A stretch of DNA of 64,000 nucleotides from Bacteroidota bacterium (lineage in GTDB: Bacteria > Bacteroidota > Bacteroidia > Cytophagales > Cytophagaceae). The position numbers were made by a program, and so were the translations under genes. Shown here piece by piece: positions 7,399-16,808 of this stretch (position 1 is its first letter; each line of letters opens with the position of its first letter). The notes under the pieces were generated by a model. The model did not search any database, was not told the origin of the DNA, and saw only the letters and a list, made by a program, of their open reading frames with translations. Location of the stretch: positions 1 through 64,000 of the forward strand of contig JAEWYS010000018.1 of the NCBI GenBank assembly GCA_023458555.1, in the 5' to 3' direction.

Positions 7399-10395
7399 AT
7401 GCTGAATTATCAGAAAGTTAACAATATTACAGGGTGGTTTGTTTTCGCTGTTGCTACTCTTGTATATGTTCTGACAATGGAACCGACAGCCAGTTTCTGG
7501 GACTGTGGCGAGTTTATAGCTGCTGCCAACAAGTTGCAGGTTCCGCATCCTCCCGGAGCTCCTTTCTTTTTGTTGGTTGGGCGTATGTTTTCAATGTTTA
7601 CCAGTGATGTTGAGCAGATCGCTGTGATGGTAAATCTGGTGTCTGTATTTTCCAGTTCTTTTACAATCCTGTTTCTTTTCTGGACGATTACCATGCTTAC
7701 CAGAAAAGTTCTTGTTAAAGAAGGAGAGGACATTGGAACAGGACAGCTTCTGACAATTATGGGTTCCGGTATTGTCGGGAGTCTTGCTTTTACTTTTACT
7801 GATTCATTCTGGTTTTCAGCAACAGAAGCCGAGGTTTATGCCATGTCATCCCTTTTTACAGCATTCGTGTTTTGGGCAATACTGAAATGGGAACATAACT
7901 ATAACAGTGCTACCAGCGATAGATGGATTCTTTTGATTGCTTACATGGTAGGATTGTCCATCGGGGTGCATTTGCTCAATCTTGTTACACTTCCCGCACT
8001 TGGCTTTGTCTATTATTTCAAAAAGTATAAACCAACTCAGTTGGGTGTTATAGCAACCTTTGCCATAAGTGCCGGAATTATTGGTTTTATCATGGTGGGG
8101 ATTATTCCGGGTTTACCAAGTATAGCCGGAGCATTCGAGATTTTTGCGGTTAACTCACTAGGGCTTCCATTTAATTCGGGAATTATCATATTTGTAACAC
8201 TATTTCTGGGGGCTTTAATATATGGGCTTATATACTCTGTAAAACAACAGAAAAGTCTGTTAAATCTGCTCCTTCTTAGCTTAACCTTTATATTGATAGG
8301 CTATGCATCCTATGGTATTGTGCTGGTACGTTCCAATTTTGACCCGCCAATCGATGAAAATGACCCGGAAAATGTCTTGAGTTTTGTTTCCTATTTGAAA
8401 CGTGAGCAGTATGGAGACAGACCCTTACTTAAAGGCCACTATTATACCGCCGGATACCCGATAAGTGCTGAAAAAACATCCCCGCAATACAGACGGGATG
8501 ATGAAAAAGGTACGTATGAAATCTATGATTACAAGAGGGATTATCAGTATGATCCGGCACATGTTGGTTTATTCCCCCGGGCTTATAGTGTACAGCCCAG
8601 CCATAAGGAAGCTTATGTCGGATACATGGGTGAGCCTAAGGTTCCTGTAACCAATGCGGATGGTAAACCGGGGAAAAAGCCTAGTATGGCCCAGAATTTA
8701 AAGTATTTCTTCGAGTATCAGATAGGTCATATGTATATAAGATATTTCCTCTGGAACTTTATGAGCAGAGAAAGTGATATTCAGGGAGCTGGTTTTATCA
8801 GTCCGTCTGAATGGTTTAGCAATGATCTGCCTGAAGAGCTCAGAGAAAATAAAGGAAGAAATAATTTCTATATGCTTCCCCTGATACTGGGCTTTATCGG
8901 ACTTATATACCATTACATGAGGAATAAGCTGGATTGGACCATCATCCTGCTGTTATTCTTTTTCGGTGGTATTGCCATCATAATTTATCTGAATCAGCCA
9001 CCTATTGAGCCAAGAGAAAGGGATTATACCTATACCGGTTCATTTTATGCATATTGTATATGGATAGGTTTGGGTGTGGCAGCTATCAGTGATTTCCTGA
9101 AAAGGATTATTTCCAGCCAGATTGCAAGGCCGGTACTTGCAACAGCTTTGAGTTTGTCTGTACCTGTTGTTATGGCTGCAGAGGGCTGGAATGATCATAA
9201 CAGATCCAATCGTTATCACTCGGTAGATTCCGCGAGAAATCTTCTAAATTCCTGTGCTAAGAACGCGATTTTGTTTACAGGTGGTGATAATGATACGTTC
9301 CCGTTGTGGTATGTACAGGAAGTTGAGGGTTTCCGGACCGATGTCAGAGTCTGTAACCTGAGCCTTCTGAATACAGACTGGTATATCAATCAGATGAAGA
9401 GTCAGGCTTATGATTCTGATCCGCTGCCAATCACACTGGATCTGCAGGATTATATCAGTGGTACAAATGATCAGATTTACATAGTCGAAGAGCCCAAATA
9501 TAAAGGAGGAATTAACCTGCCTTCCTACATTCGTCTGGTAAAAGACAAAGCATCTAGTGTGACCCGCACTACAGAGTCCGGTGATACCTATACAATTATG
9601 CCATCAAAAACTTTGTACTTTAATCAGGATGCGACACAGTTGAGAGAGCAGACCTGGATTCCGGATACTTTGAAAGAATTTATTCAGGACAGGTTCCAGT
9701 GGTCACTTGCTAAAAATGTACTGGATAAAAAAGATTTTATTATTTTGGATATGATCTCGAATAATAACTGGCAGAGACCAATTTATTTCAGTACGACGCT
9801 TTCCAGTTCGGATTATATGAATCTCAGAGATTATATACAGCTGGAAGGGCTTGCGTACAGACTGATGCCGGTAAAGGATCCTGCAAGTCCGGGGGGATGG
9901 GTAAATACAGAGGTGATGTACCATAATCTCATGAACAATTTTTATTTCAGAGAAACCAATAATCCGGAAGTCTACTATGATGAGAATTATTTGAGGTTTT
10001 TTGTCAATGCCCGTTCCCAGTATCACAGACTCGCAACTGCCTTGTATGCAGAAGGAGATTCAGCCAGAGCTAAGGAAGTTCTGTTCAGATCACTGGATGT
10101 AATGCCTGATACATCTGTCAATTATGATCTGGCTATTCCTCCGTATATTCCACTATTGTTTGAGCTTGGCGAAAAACAAATGGCTATGAATATTGCAGAG
10201 AAGATGGGTCATAGAGCAATAGAAAATCTCAACTATTTTGAGAAAATCCGAAATTACAGGACAAGAGATGTCGAAGTTAACCTGTATATTCTGGATCAGC
10301 TATTCAGGGTGTTAAGACAATATGGAGAAAAAGATCTGGCAGCAGATTATGAAAGTAATCTGCAGAACTTTGCTACTAAACTTCGATACAGATAA
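7399..10395 (+). CDS. DUF2723 membrane protein (protein O-mannosyltransferase-like, GT117-type)
   Basis: A 998-residue integral membrane protein with the family layout: about ten hydrophobic helices in the N-terminal 310 residues, two or three more around 490-580, and a large soluble C-terminal half. The conserved early loop SFWDCGEFIAAA followed by VPHPPGAP (about 33-56) carries the acidic residue expected of GT-C-fold glycosyltransferases. A GGDNDTFPLWYVQEVEG motif lies near 630-646. Bacteroidota have general protein O-glycosylation in the periplasm, and DUF2723 proteins are candidates for sugar transfer from a lipid carrier. Substrate and acceptor are not deducible. It ends just before a hairpin and the GWxTD gene. 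Confidence 0.88.
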   Translation: MLNYQKVNNITGWFVFAVATLVYVLTMEPTASFWDCGEFIAAANKLQVPHPPGAPFFLLVGRMFSMFTSDVEQIAVMVNLVSVFSSSFTILFLFWTITMLTRKVLVKEGEDIGTGQLLTIMGSGIVGSLAFTFTDSFWFSATEAEVYAMSSLFTAFVFWAILKWEHNYNSATSDRWILLIAYMVGLSIGVHLLNLVTLPALGFVYYFKKYKPTQLGVIATFAISAGIIGFIMVGIIPGLPSIAGAFEIFAVNSLGLPFNSGIIIFVTLFLGALIYGLIYSVKQQKSLLNLLLLSLTFILIGYASYGIVLVRSNFDPPIDENDPENVLSFVSYLKREQYGDRPLLKGHYYTAGYPISAEKTSPQYRRDDEKGTYEIYDYKRDYQYDPAHVGLFPRAYSVQPSHKEAYVGYMGEPKVPVTNADGKPGKKPSMAQNLKYFFEYQIGHMYIRYFLWNFMSRESDIQGAGFISPSEWFSNDLPEELRENKGRNNFYMLPLILGFIGLIYHYMRNKLDWTIILLLFFFGGIAIIIYLNQPPIEPRERDYTYTGSFYAYCIWIGLGVAAISDFLKRIISSQIARPVLATALSLSVPVVMAAEGWNDHNRSNRYHSVDSARNLLNSCAKNAILFTGGDNDTFPLWYVQEVEGFRTDVRVCNLSLLNTDWYINQMKSQAYDSDPLPITLDLQDYISGTNDQIYIVEEPKYKGGINLPSYIRLVKDKASSVTRTTESGDTYTIMPSKTLYFNQDATQLREQTWIPDTLKEFIQDRFQWSLAKNVLDKKDFIILDMISNNNWQRPIYFSTTLSSSDYMNLRDYIQLEGLAYRLMPVKDPASPGGWVNTEVMYHNLMNNFYFRETNNPEVYYDENYLRFFVNARSQYHRLATALYAEGDSARAKEVLFRSLDVMPDTSVNYDLAIPPYIPLLFELGEKQMAMNIAEKMGHRAIENLNYFEKIRNYRTRDVEVNLYILDQLFRVLRQYGEKDLAADYESNLQNFATKLRYR

Positions 10396-10417
10396 ACAAA
10401 TTCAATTAAATCATAAT

Positions 10418-10451
10418 TAAGAAGAGATATTGAACCCAATATCTCTTCTTA
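10418..10451 (+). promoter_or_regulatory. Perfect 15-bp hairpin abutting the GWxTD gene start
   Basis: TAAGAAGAGATATTG (10418-10432) pairs perfectly with CAATATCTCTTCTTA (10437-10451) around the loop AACC. The last base of the 3' arm is the A of the ATG at 10451. It may act as a terminator or attenuator for the DUF2723 gene, as a translational switch for the next gene, or both. No long T-run follows. Confidence 0.6.
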
Positions 10452-11701
10452 TGTTTAAGACTCTACTCTTCTTTTTTTTATTTGCCGGTACTGTTTGTGC
10501 CTGTAGACCGAATAAGCATATTATCAGTCAGGATTTAAGCTTTCTATACAATACGGATAGCCCTGTTTTTAAGCACAAGATATTATTTGAGGGCGAGGAT
10601 TCAGTCCGTTTATTCATATCATTATCCAAAAACGAAAAAATCCAGTCATTTGATGACCTGGTAAGCCGGTTTGAGTTTAACGGTTTCAAAGCTTTTACAT
10701 ATTCAGACGGAGATGTAATAAATCTTGATGCTGTTTCTATGCGCCTTATGCATTACTGGGAGCTTACTGACAGAATCATTATTCAATATTCAATAGATAA
10801 TGGAAAAGCAGGAGATGTATTTTTTATAAAAATCAATGATTTTGTCAGGCAGCAGTTTCGGCTAATTGATTTTGGCCAGGTTTACAGAAAAATCAATCCT
10901 GAAAGAATGTATTTGCTTGAAGGAGAGAATAATGTTCCTTCAATTGGAGAGTATTATTATAAAAACCAGCCTTTTCGGCTTCTGAGTGCCGGATATCAGA
11001 AAGAAGACTCTGTCTCATTTGCATTCTATCGCCTTAATTTTGGCCCTGCTTCGAGGCCATATCATACTACTGACAAGAATTATGACAGAATGATTCCGGA
11101 ACCGGAATTAAAAGGTGCTATTGCCATAGGGGAGGAACAAAAATTTGACCGGGAGGGAGTCGTTGTATTTTCCAGTAATAAAGGTATTCCCGGTTGTTTT
11201 TCCTATCTGATAAAATCGCCTCATTATCCTGCTATCGGAAAAGCCGATGAACTGCTTGAGCCATTGCGATATATAACCACTGATGCAGAATTTAAGCAAT
11301 TAAAGAATTCGAATGATCCTAAAATGGCGGTAGATAGTTTCTGGCTCAATATCGGTGGCAGTATTGAATATTCAAGGATGCTAATTAAACATTACTATGG
11401 CAGAGTAGAATTTGCAAACAAGTTTTTTACAACCTACAAAGAAGGCTGGAAGACAGATAAGGGAATGGTTTTTATAATGTTTGGTAAACCTGATATCGTG
11501 GTTCGTTATGGAGATGTGGAAGAATGGCAGTATGACCGGTTAATCAATAAAGATTTTCTTACCTTTACATTTAATAAGCAGCCTTTTCTTTTATCATCGG
11601 ATCATTTTGAACTTAGCAGGTCTGAAAAGTACCGTAAAATATGGGATTCGATGATTGATAACTGGAGAAAAGGAATAATCATCAAAAATAATAGTTTGTG
11701 A
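10451..11701 (+). CDS. GWxTD domain-containing lipoprotein
   Basis: The 416-residue protein carries a GWKTD motif near residue 333 followed by KGMVFIMFGKPD, the hallmark of the GWxTD domain, a family of unknown function found in Bacteroidota and neighbouring phyla. I start it at the ATG 10451: this gives an N-terminal lipoprotein signal MFKTLLFFFLFAGTVCAC with C18 as likely lipid-modified cysteine, whereas an in-frame TTG at 10430 lies inside the hairpin arm. The product is probably anchored in the periplasm or outer membrane. Its stop overlaps the rlmB GTG start by 4 bases, indicating translational coupling. Confidence 0.85.
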   Translation: MFKTLLFFFLFAGTVCACRPNKHIISQDLSFLYNTDSPVFKHKILFEGEDSVRLFISLSKNEKIQSFDDLVSRFEFNGFKAFTYSDGDVINLDAVSMRLMHYWELTDRIIIQYSIDNGKAGDVFFIKINDFVRQQFRLIDFGQVYRKINPERMYLLEGENNVPSIGEYYYKNQPFRLLSAGYQKEDSVSFAFYRLNFGPASRPYHTTDKNYDRMIPEPELKGAIAIGEEQKFDREGVVVFSSNKGIPGCFSYLIKSPHYPAIGKADELLEPLRYITTDAEFKQLKNSNDPKMAVDSFWLNIGGSIEYSRMLIKHYYGRVEFANKFFTTYKEGWKTDKGMVFIMFGKPDIVVRYGDVEEWQYDRLINKDFLTFTFNKQPFLLSSDHFELSRSEKYRKIWDSMIDNWRKGIIIKNNSL

Positions 11702-12438
11702 AAAACGATAACAGGGAAGTTGTATTTGGACTAAGGCCGGTAATGGAGGCTCTGCAGTCTGAAAAGGAAATTGAGCGAATTTATATTCAGAGGGAATCCG
11801 GAAGCAGTGTTGTTGGTGAACTTCTTTCATTGGCGGCAAAGTTACATGTGCCCGTGATAAAAGTCCCGATTGAGAAACTTAATAATATAACCCGTAAAAA
11901 TCATCAGGGAGTTATTTGTTTCATTTCTCCTATAAGCTATGGGTCGCTTGATAATGTGATTTCGGAAACTTTTCAGAAAGGAAAGATGCCGCTTATTTTG
12001 ATACTTGACAGAATTACCGATGTCCGGAATTTCGGAGCTATTTCCAGAACAGCAGAATGTCTGGGAGCACACGGAATTGTGATCCCTTCCAGAGGTGCTG
12101 CAGAGATTAATAGCGATGCTGTTAAAACTTCGGCAGGAGCCCTCAATTACATCCCGGTAATCCGGGAAGATAATCTTAAGAATACGATTGATTTTCTGAA
12201 GGAAAGTGGCCTGAGTATTGTTTCATGCACTGAAAAGGCAGATAAATTTGTGTATCAGGCAGACCTGAACCGGCCTCTTGCCATTATGATGGGATCTGAG
12301 GAAAATGGAATTTCTCCCGAATATTTAAAAAAATCAGATGAACAGGTGAAGATACCTCAGTATGGAAAGATTGATTCACTCAATGTATCCGTGGCGGCGG
12401 GAATAGTACTTTCTGAAGTAATCAGACAACGCATTTAA
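11698..12438 (+). CDS. rlmB: TrmH-family 23S rRNA (guanosine-2'-O)-methyltransferase, RlmB-like
   Basis: RlmB methylates the 2'-OH of G2251 in the peptidyl-transferase loop of 23S rRNA. The 246-residue protein has an N-terminal L30e-like substrate-binding domain (to about 75) and a C-terminal SPOUT knot. All three motifs are seen: NFGAISRTAECLGAHG near 103-118, LAIMMGSEENGIS near 196-208, and SLNVSVAAGIVLSEV near 226-240. The start is GTG at 11698, overlapping the preceding stop as GTGA. The exact nucleotide target is inferred from the family, and related TrmH proteins methylate other sites. Confidence 0.88.
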   Translation: MKNDNREVVFGLRPVMEALQSEKEIERIYIQRESGSSVVGELLSLAAKLHVPVIKVPIEKLNNITRKNHQGVICFISPISYGSLDNVISETFQKGKMPLILILDRITDVRNFGAISRTAECLGAHGIVIPSRGAAEINSDAVKTSAGALNYIPVIREDNLKNTIDFLKESGLSIVSCTEKADKFVYQADLNRPLAIMMGSEENGISPEYLKKSDEQVKIPQYGKIDSLNVSVAAGIVLSEVIRQRI

Positions 12439-12446
12439 CAAAAAAA

Positions 12447-12476
12447 GGCTGTCCAGCGGACAGCCCTACTATTTTT
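12447..12476. terminator. Bidirectional terminator between rlmB and the GDP-mannose gene
   Basis: GGCTGTCC (12447-12454) pairs with GGACAGCC (12458-12465) around AGC. An A-run lies on the left and an ATTTTT tract on the right, so transcripts arriving from either side meet a stem followed by U residues. Confidence 0.82.
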
Positions 12477-13551
12477 AAATAAATCGTTGATCTTTGGTTG
12501 ATTTAACCTGGGCAACAAACTCTTTTACCATCTGTTCATCGTCCTTATTGCAGATCATCAGTACATCATCATACTCTGCCACAATAAAATTGTGCAGTCC
12601 GTGTACCACAACCAGTTTTTCTTTAGGCGTTTTTATAATGCAGTTACTTGTATCAGAGGCGATGATATTTCCGGTCAGAACATTAGCCTGTTCATTTTTT
12701 TGAGATATATCATACAAAGATTTCCAGGTGCCCAGATCAGACCAGCCAAAATCACTGAGAAGCACGAAAACATTCTCGGCTTTTTCCATTATACCGTAGT
12801 CAATAGAAATATTCTTGCAATGAGAATAAGCCTTAGAGATAAAATTATCTTCACTTTCGGACCAGTATAGGTTAGTTCCTTCATCAAATGTTTCCGCCAT
12901 TTCAGGCATAAACTCCTCAAAACTTCTGATTATGGTGCTGATACCCCAGATAAATATACCCGCATTCCATACAAAATCACCACTTTCAATAAACTTCTTT
13001 GCAAGGTCAAGTACCGGCTTTTCAGTGAAGGTTTTTACCTTTTTCAGGCGTTCGCTTTCATTTTCATGATATTGAATATATCCGTATCCGGTATCCGGCC
13101 GGCTTGGCTGTATACCCAGAGTGATCAGTATATCCGACTCAGAAGCCGCCTTCAGGCCTGTTTTTATTGTGTCAGCAAATTCGTTTTCCTTAAGTATGAC
13201 ATGATCGGAAGGCGCGACAACCACTATGGCATCCTTATTCTTCTGTTTTATCTTATAGCAGGCATACGCAATACAGGGTGCAGTGTTTCTTCCTATGGGC
13301 TCACCAAGAATCTGGTCATCGTTCAGGAATGGTAACTGCTCTTTGACAAGACCATTATAGTCTTTATTGGTAACTATAAAAATATTTTCCTTGGGACAAA
13401 TATCAAAAAAGCGCTCAGCTGTTTGCTGCAAAAGAGATTTTCCTGTGCCAAGGACATCATGAAATTGTTTTGGATAACTGGTACGGCTGAATGGCCAGAA
13501 ACGACTACCGATTCCGCCGGCCATAATAATGGCATAATAGTTTGGATTCAT
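12475..13551 (-). CDS. manC: Mannose-1-phosphate guanylyltransferase
   Basis: Makes GDP-mannose from mannose 1-phosphate and GTP, the donor for mannose and fucose in surface glycans. The 358-residue protein is the short form with the nucleotidyltransferase domain only; the phosphomannose isomerase half found in bifunctional ManC/AlgA is absent. The pyrophosphorylase signature MAGGIGSRFWPFSRTSYPKQF-like region is at about residues 11-31, followed by LGEPIGRNTAPC, VVAPSDHVI, the FTEKP lysine motif and WNAGIF. It is transcribed with the KdsD-type isomerase gene, whose stop directly precedes this start, so the pair serves envelope sugar supply. Confidence 0.92.
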   Translation of the reverse strand: MNPNYYAIIMAGGIGSRFWPFSRTSYPKQFHDVLGTGKSLLQQTAERFFDICPKENIFIVTNKDYNGLVKEQLPFLNDDQILGEPIGRNTAPCIAYACYKIKQKNKDAIVVVAPSDHVILKENEFADTIKTGLKAASESDILITLGIQPSRPDTGYGYIQYHENESERLKKVKTFTEKPVLDLAKKFIESGDFVWNAGIFIWGISTIIRSFEEFMPEMAETFDEGTNLYWSESEDNFISKAYSHCKNISIDYGIMEKAENVFVLLSDFGWSDLGTWKSLYDISQKNEQANVLTGNIIASDTSNCIIKTPKEKLVVVHGLHNFIVAEYDDVLMICNKDDEQMVKEFVAQVKSTKDQRFI

Positions 13552-14520
13552 TTAGATTAACCCTTCTTTTAGTAAATCGTGAATATGTACAAAGCCGGTT
13601 ATTTTATTGTTTCTTAACACAACCAGCTGAGTAATGTTATTTTGCTGCATTAAGTTGAGTGCATTGACCGCATATTCTTCAGCATCTATGGTTTTGGGTG
13701 AAATGCTCATGATATCTTTAGCCAGAATACCAGTAAGAAGGGTATGATTTTTTAACATTCTTCTCAGGTCACCATCAGTAATAATTCCCAGGAGTTCCAG
13801 GGCATCATTGCTAACAGCGACTGCTCCCAGCCGCTTCGATGAAATTTCTACAATTACATCATGGATACTTGCTTCAGGCTTTACAAGCGGAATCTCATTC
13901 TGTACGGCGATATCTTCCACTTTTAAATAAAGACGTTTCCCTAAAGAACCACCCGGATGGAGCATTGCAAAGTCCCTGCTTGAAAAAGCTCTGGCTTCAA
14001 TGAGACATACGGCCAGGGCATCACCTATTGCAAGCGCCGCGGTTGTGCTGGTTGTCGGTGCAAGGTTATTAGGACAGGCTTCTTTATCTATAGTCGCATT
14101 CAGGACAAAATCAGCCTGCTGGGCAAGGTAAGAATCTGTATTGCCCACAAGGGCAATGAGCTTTGCTCCTTTTCTTTTCAGGAGCGGAACAAGGACCTTG
14201 ATCTCCGGAGTATTGCCGCTTTTAGAAAGGCAAATTACTATGTCGTCACTGGTAAGCATACCCAGATCTCCGTGAATAGAGTCTGCTGCATGCATAAACA
14301 TAGAAGGTGTTCCTGTAGAGTTTAATGTGGAGGCAATTTTTTGTCCGATAATGGCGCTTTTGCCGATACCGGTAATGACTACGCGGCCCTTGGTGGCCAA
14401 AATAGCGTGGACACAGGCTTCAAACTGATCGTCAATCAGGTCAACCAGCGCTTTAAGTGCCTCTGCCTCATTTATGAGGACATTTTTTGCAATTAATTTG
14501 AGATTTTTTACTAATTTCAA
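13552..14520 (-). CDS. kdsD: KpsF/GutQ-type arabinose-5-phosphate isomerase
   Basis: Converts D-ribulose 5-phosphate to D-arabinose 5-phosphate, the first step toward Kdo for lipopolysaccharide. The 322-residue protein has the standard order: an N-terminal SIS domain (about 30-190) with GIGKSAIIGQKIASTLNSTG, the HGDLGML loop and CLSKSGNT, then two CBS domains (about 205-320) with EDIMSIS-like and LGIITDGDLRR motifs. It precedes the mannose-1-phosphate guanylyltransferase without a gap. A TATATTTG match to the -7 consensus lies upstream on the minus strand at 14564-14571. recQ diverges on the other side. Confidence 0.92.
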   Translation of the reverse strand: MKLVKNLKLIAKNVLINEAEALKALVDLIDDQFEACVHAILATKGRVVITGIGKSAIIGQKIASTLNSTGTPSMFMHAADSIHGDLGMLTSDDIVICLSKSGNTPEIKVLVPLLKRKGAKLIALVGNTDSYLAQQADFVLNATIDKEACPNNLAPTTSTTAALAIGDALAVCLIEARAFSSRDFAMLHPGGSLGKRLYLKVEDIAVQNEIPLVKPEASIHDVIVEISSKRLGAVAVSNDALELLGIITDGDLRRMLKNHTLLTGILAKDIMSISPKTIDAEEYAVNALNLMQQNNITQLVVLRNNKITGFVHIHDLLKEGLI

Positions 14521-14563
14521 TGTATAGATGCCCTATTGTGGAAACTACTTTTTTATTCCGGGA

Positions 14564-14571
14564 CAAATATA
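14564..14571 (-). promoter_or_regulatory. Candidate -7 box for kdsD
   Basis: On the minus strand the sequence reads TATATTTG, a full match to TAnnTTTG, 43 bases before the ATG. A matching -33 TTTG at the usual spacing is not seen. Confidence 0.3.
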
Positions 14572-14606
14572 AGAACTAAAGGAAAAAATAAGCTACAGAA
14601 AAGGAA

Positions 14607-16784
14607 ATGTTAGTCGAAAATGATGTAGATGTAATAAGCAAATTAAAAACTGTTTTCGGTTACAATCAATTCAGAGGTAATCAGCAGGACATTATAAACA
14701 ATGTACTGGCTGGTAAAAATAGTTTCGTGATTATGCCTACAGGGGCAGGAAAATCGTTGTGTTACCAGTTGCCTGCTCTGATGGTAAAAGGTACTGCGAT
14801 TGTTATTTCTCCCCTGATTGCCCTGATGAAAAATCAGGTAGATCAGCTGAATGCGCTTGGTGTCAATGCTCATTTTCTAAACTCCACACTTTCCAAATCA
14901 GAAGCGACCAGGGTAAAAAAGGAAACTCTGAGCGGTGAGCTTAAATTGTTGTATGTGGCGCCGGAATCGCTTACCAAAGAAGAAAATATCGTTTTCTTAA
15001 GGCAGGCAAAAATATCGTTTATTGCCATTGATGAGGCACACTGTATTTCTGAATGGGGACATGATTTTCGTCCGGAATACAGAAAAATCCGAACCATTAT
15101 CGATCAGCTGGGCAAGCTACCCATAATTGCCCTGACAGCTACCGCTACTCCTAAAGTGCAGCAGGATATTCAGAAAAACCTGCACATGGAGGATGCTACA
15201 ATTTTTAAGTCTTCCTTCAATCGGGAAAATCTGTACTATGAAGTACGGCCCAAGATAAATGCCAAGAAATCCCTGATACAGTTTATACGAAGCAATAAGG
15301 GAAAATCCGGAATTATTTATTGCCTCAGCAGGAAAAAAGTTGAAGAAATTGCAGAGCTCCTGAGGGTAAATGATATAAGAGCTCTTCCGTATCATGCAGG
15401 TCTGGAACCAGCTGTAAGAATGGGCAACCAGGATGCCTTTCTTAATGAAGAGGCAGACGTTATTGTGGCGACAATAGCCTTTGGGATGGGAATTGACAAG
15501 CCCGATGTCCGGTTTGTTATCCATTATGATGTGCCAAAGTCTCTTGAAGGGTATTACCAGGAAACGGGCAGGGCAGGAAGAGATGGCCTTGAGGGCAATT
15601 GCCTTATGTTTTACAGGCATAAGGATATTTTAAAACTTGAGAAGTTTAACAAAGATAAGACTGTAACGGAAAGAGATAATGCGCGCATTTTATTGCAGGA
15701 AATGGTCGCATATTCAGAGCTCTCGGTATGTCGCAGAAAACAGTTGCTAAGCTACTTTGGTGAAGTTTTTGAAAATGATTGCGGATTTTGTGACAATTGT
15801 CTTAAGCCCAAAGAAAGATTTGATATTCTGGAAGATGCTGTATTAGCCTTAAAAACGGTTAAACAGACGGAGCAACGCTTCTCTATTAATCATTTGAGCT
15901 CTGTGCTTATCGGATATGTAAATGATTATACAGAAAGCTATGGACATCAGTCGCTGGAAGTATTCGGAAAAGGAAAACATCATAGTGCAGAGCTTTGGAA
16001 TTCAATAATACGTCAGTTGACCCTGCTTGGTCTTCTTGCCAAAGATACTGAGGAAGTAGGAGTACTTCGACTTTCTGATAAAGGAAGGGAATACTTGAAG
16101 TTGCCGTATGTGCTTTCCCTTTCTAAAGACCATGATTATTCTGTGGAGCAGGCTGCTACGGAAATGGGAAACAGCGTCGAGCGGAGAGGAGTCGATCCTG
16201 TTCTTTTTGACATTCTTAAGACGTTGCGAAGAAAAATCGCTAAAGAAAAGGGCGTTCCTCCCTACGTTGTATTTCAGGATCCCTCTCTGGAAGAAATGGC
16301 TACGGTCTACCCTGTAACCAGAGAGCAGCTGGCAAATATCAACGGAGTCGGGAATGGAAAGATTGTTAAATTCGGAAAGCCGTTTATTGATACCATAGCC
16401 CGGTATGCTGAAGAAAATGATATAGAAACTACAGCAGATGTAGTAGTCAAGAGTTCTGTTAACAAGTCAAAAATTAAAATCTTTATAATTCAGCAGATAG
16501 ACAGAAAAGTAGACCTTGAAGAAATTGCTCAGGCAAAGAGCATCTCCATGTCTGAGCTAATAGAAGAAATTGAGCATATTTGTTACTCCGGAACAAAGCT
16601 CAATCTTGATTATTATCTCAATCAGATAATTGATAAGGACAGACAGGACGACATAAAGGATTATTTTATGAGTGTCGAGAGTGATAGTATTCAGGAAGCC
16701 ATAAGCAATCCGGACAATGAAGATTTTACTGAAGAGGAGCTAAGGCTTGTTCGTATCAAATTCCTGTCTGAGTATGCAAATTAA
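14607..16784 (+). CDS. recQ: ATP-dependent DNA helicase RecQ
   Basis: A 3'-5' superfamily 2 helicase of recombination and replication-fork repair. The 725-residue protein shows Walker A PTGAGKSLCYQLP near 44-56, DEAH in AIDEAHCISEWGHDFRPEY near 137-155, and motif VI QETGRAGRDG near 318-327. Zinc-binding cysteines of the RecQ-C-terminal region include CRRKQ, CGFC and DNC near 375-402. An HRDC domain occupies about 525-600, and an extra C-terminal helical extension of about 110 residues follows, as in other Bacteroidota RecQ proteins. purD follows after 24 bases and may be co-transcribed. Confidence 0.95.
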   Translation: MLVENDVDVISKLKTVFGYNQFRGNQQDIINNVLAGKNSFVIMPTGAGKSLCYQLPALMVKGTAIVISPLIALMKNQVDQLNALGVNAHFLNSTLSKSEATRVKKETLSGELKLLYVAPESLTKEENIVFLRQAKISFIAIDEAHCISEWGHDFRPEYRKIRTIIDQLGKLPIIALTATATPKVQQDIQKNLHMEDATIFKSSFNRENLYYEVRPKINAKKSLIQFIRSNKGKSGIIYCLSRKKVEEIAELLRVNDIRALPYHAGLEPAVRMGNQDAFLNEEADVIVATIAFGMGIDKPDVRFVIHYDVPKSLEGYYQETGRAGRDGLEGNCLMFYRHKDILKLEKFNKDKTVTERDNARILLQEMVAYSELSVCRRKQLLSYFGEVFENDCGFCDNCLKPKERFDILEDAVLALKTVKQTEQRFSINHLSSVLIGYVNDYTESYGHQSLEVFGKGKHHSAELWNSIIRQLTLLGLLAKDTEEVGVLRLSDKGREYLKLPYVLSLSKDHDYSVEQAATEMGNSVERRGVDPVLFDILKTLRRKIAKEKGVPPYVVFQDPSLEEMATVYPVTREQLANINGVGNGKIVKFGKPFIDTIARYAEENDIETTADVVVKSSVNKSKIKIFIIQQIDRKVDLEEIAQAKSISMSELIEEIEHICYSGTKLNLDYYLNQIIDKDRQDDIKDYFMSVESDSIQEAISNPDNEDFTEEELRLVRIKFLSEYAN

Positions 16785-16808
16785 TTTAAATGATCTAAAA
16801 TATATAAA

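Noticed and set aside
10430..10450. In-frame TTG start seven codons upstream for the GWxTD gene
   Set aside because: The TTG is buried in the hairpin stem and would add residues before an otherwise standard lipoprotein signal.
15117..15620. A 167-codon open frame on the minus strand within recQ
   Set aside because: It is antisense to the helicase core and has no recognisable domain.
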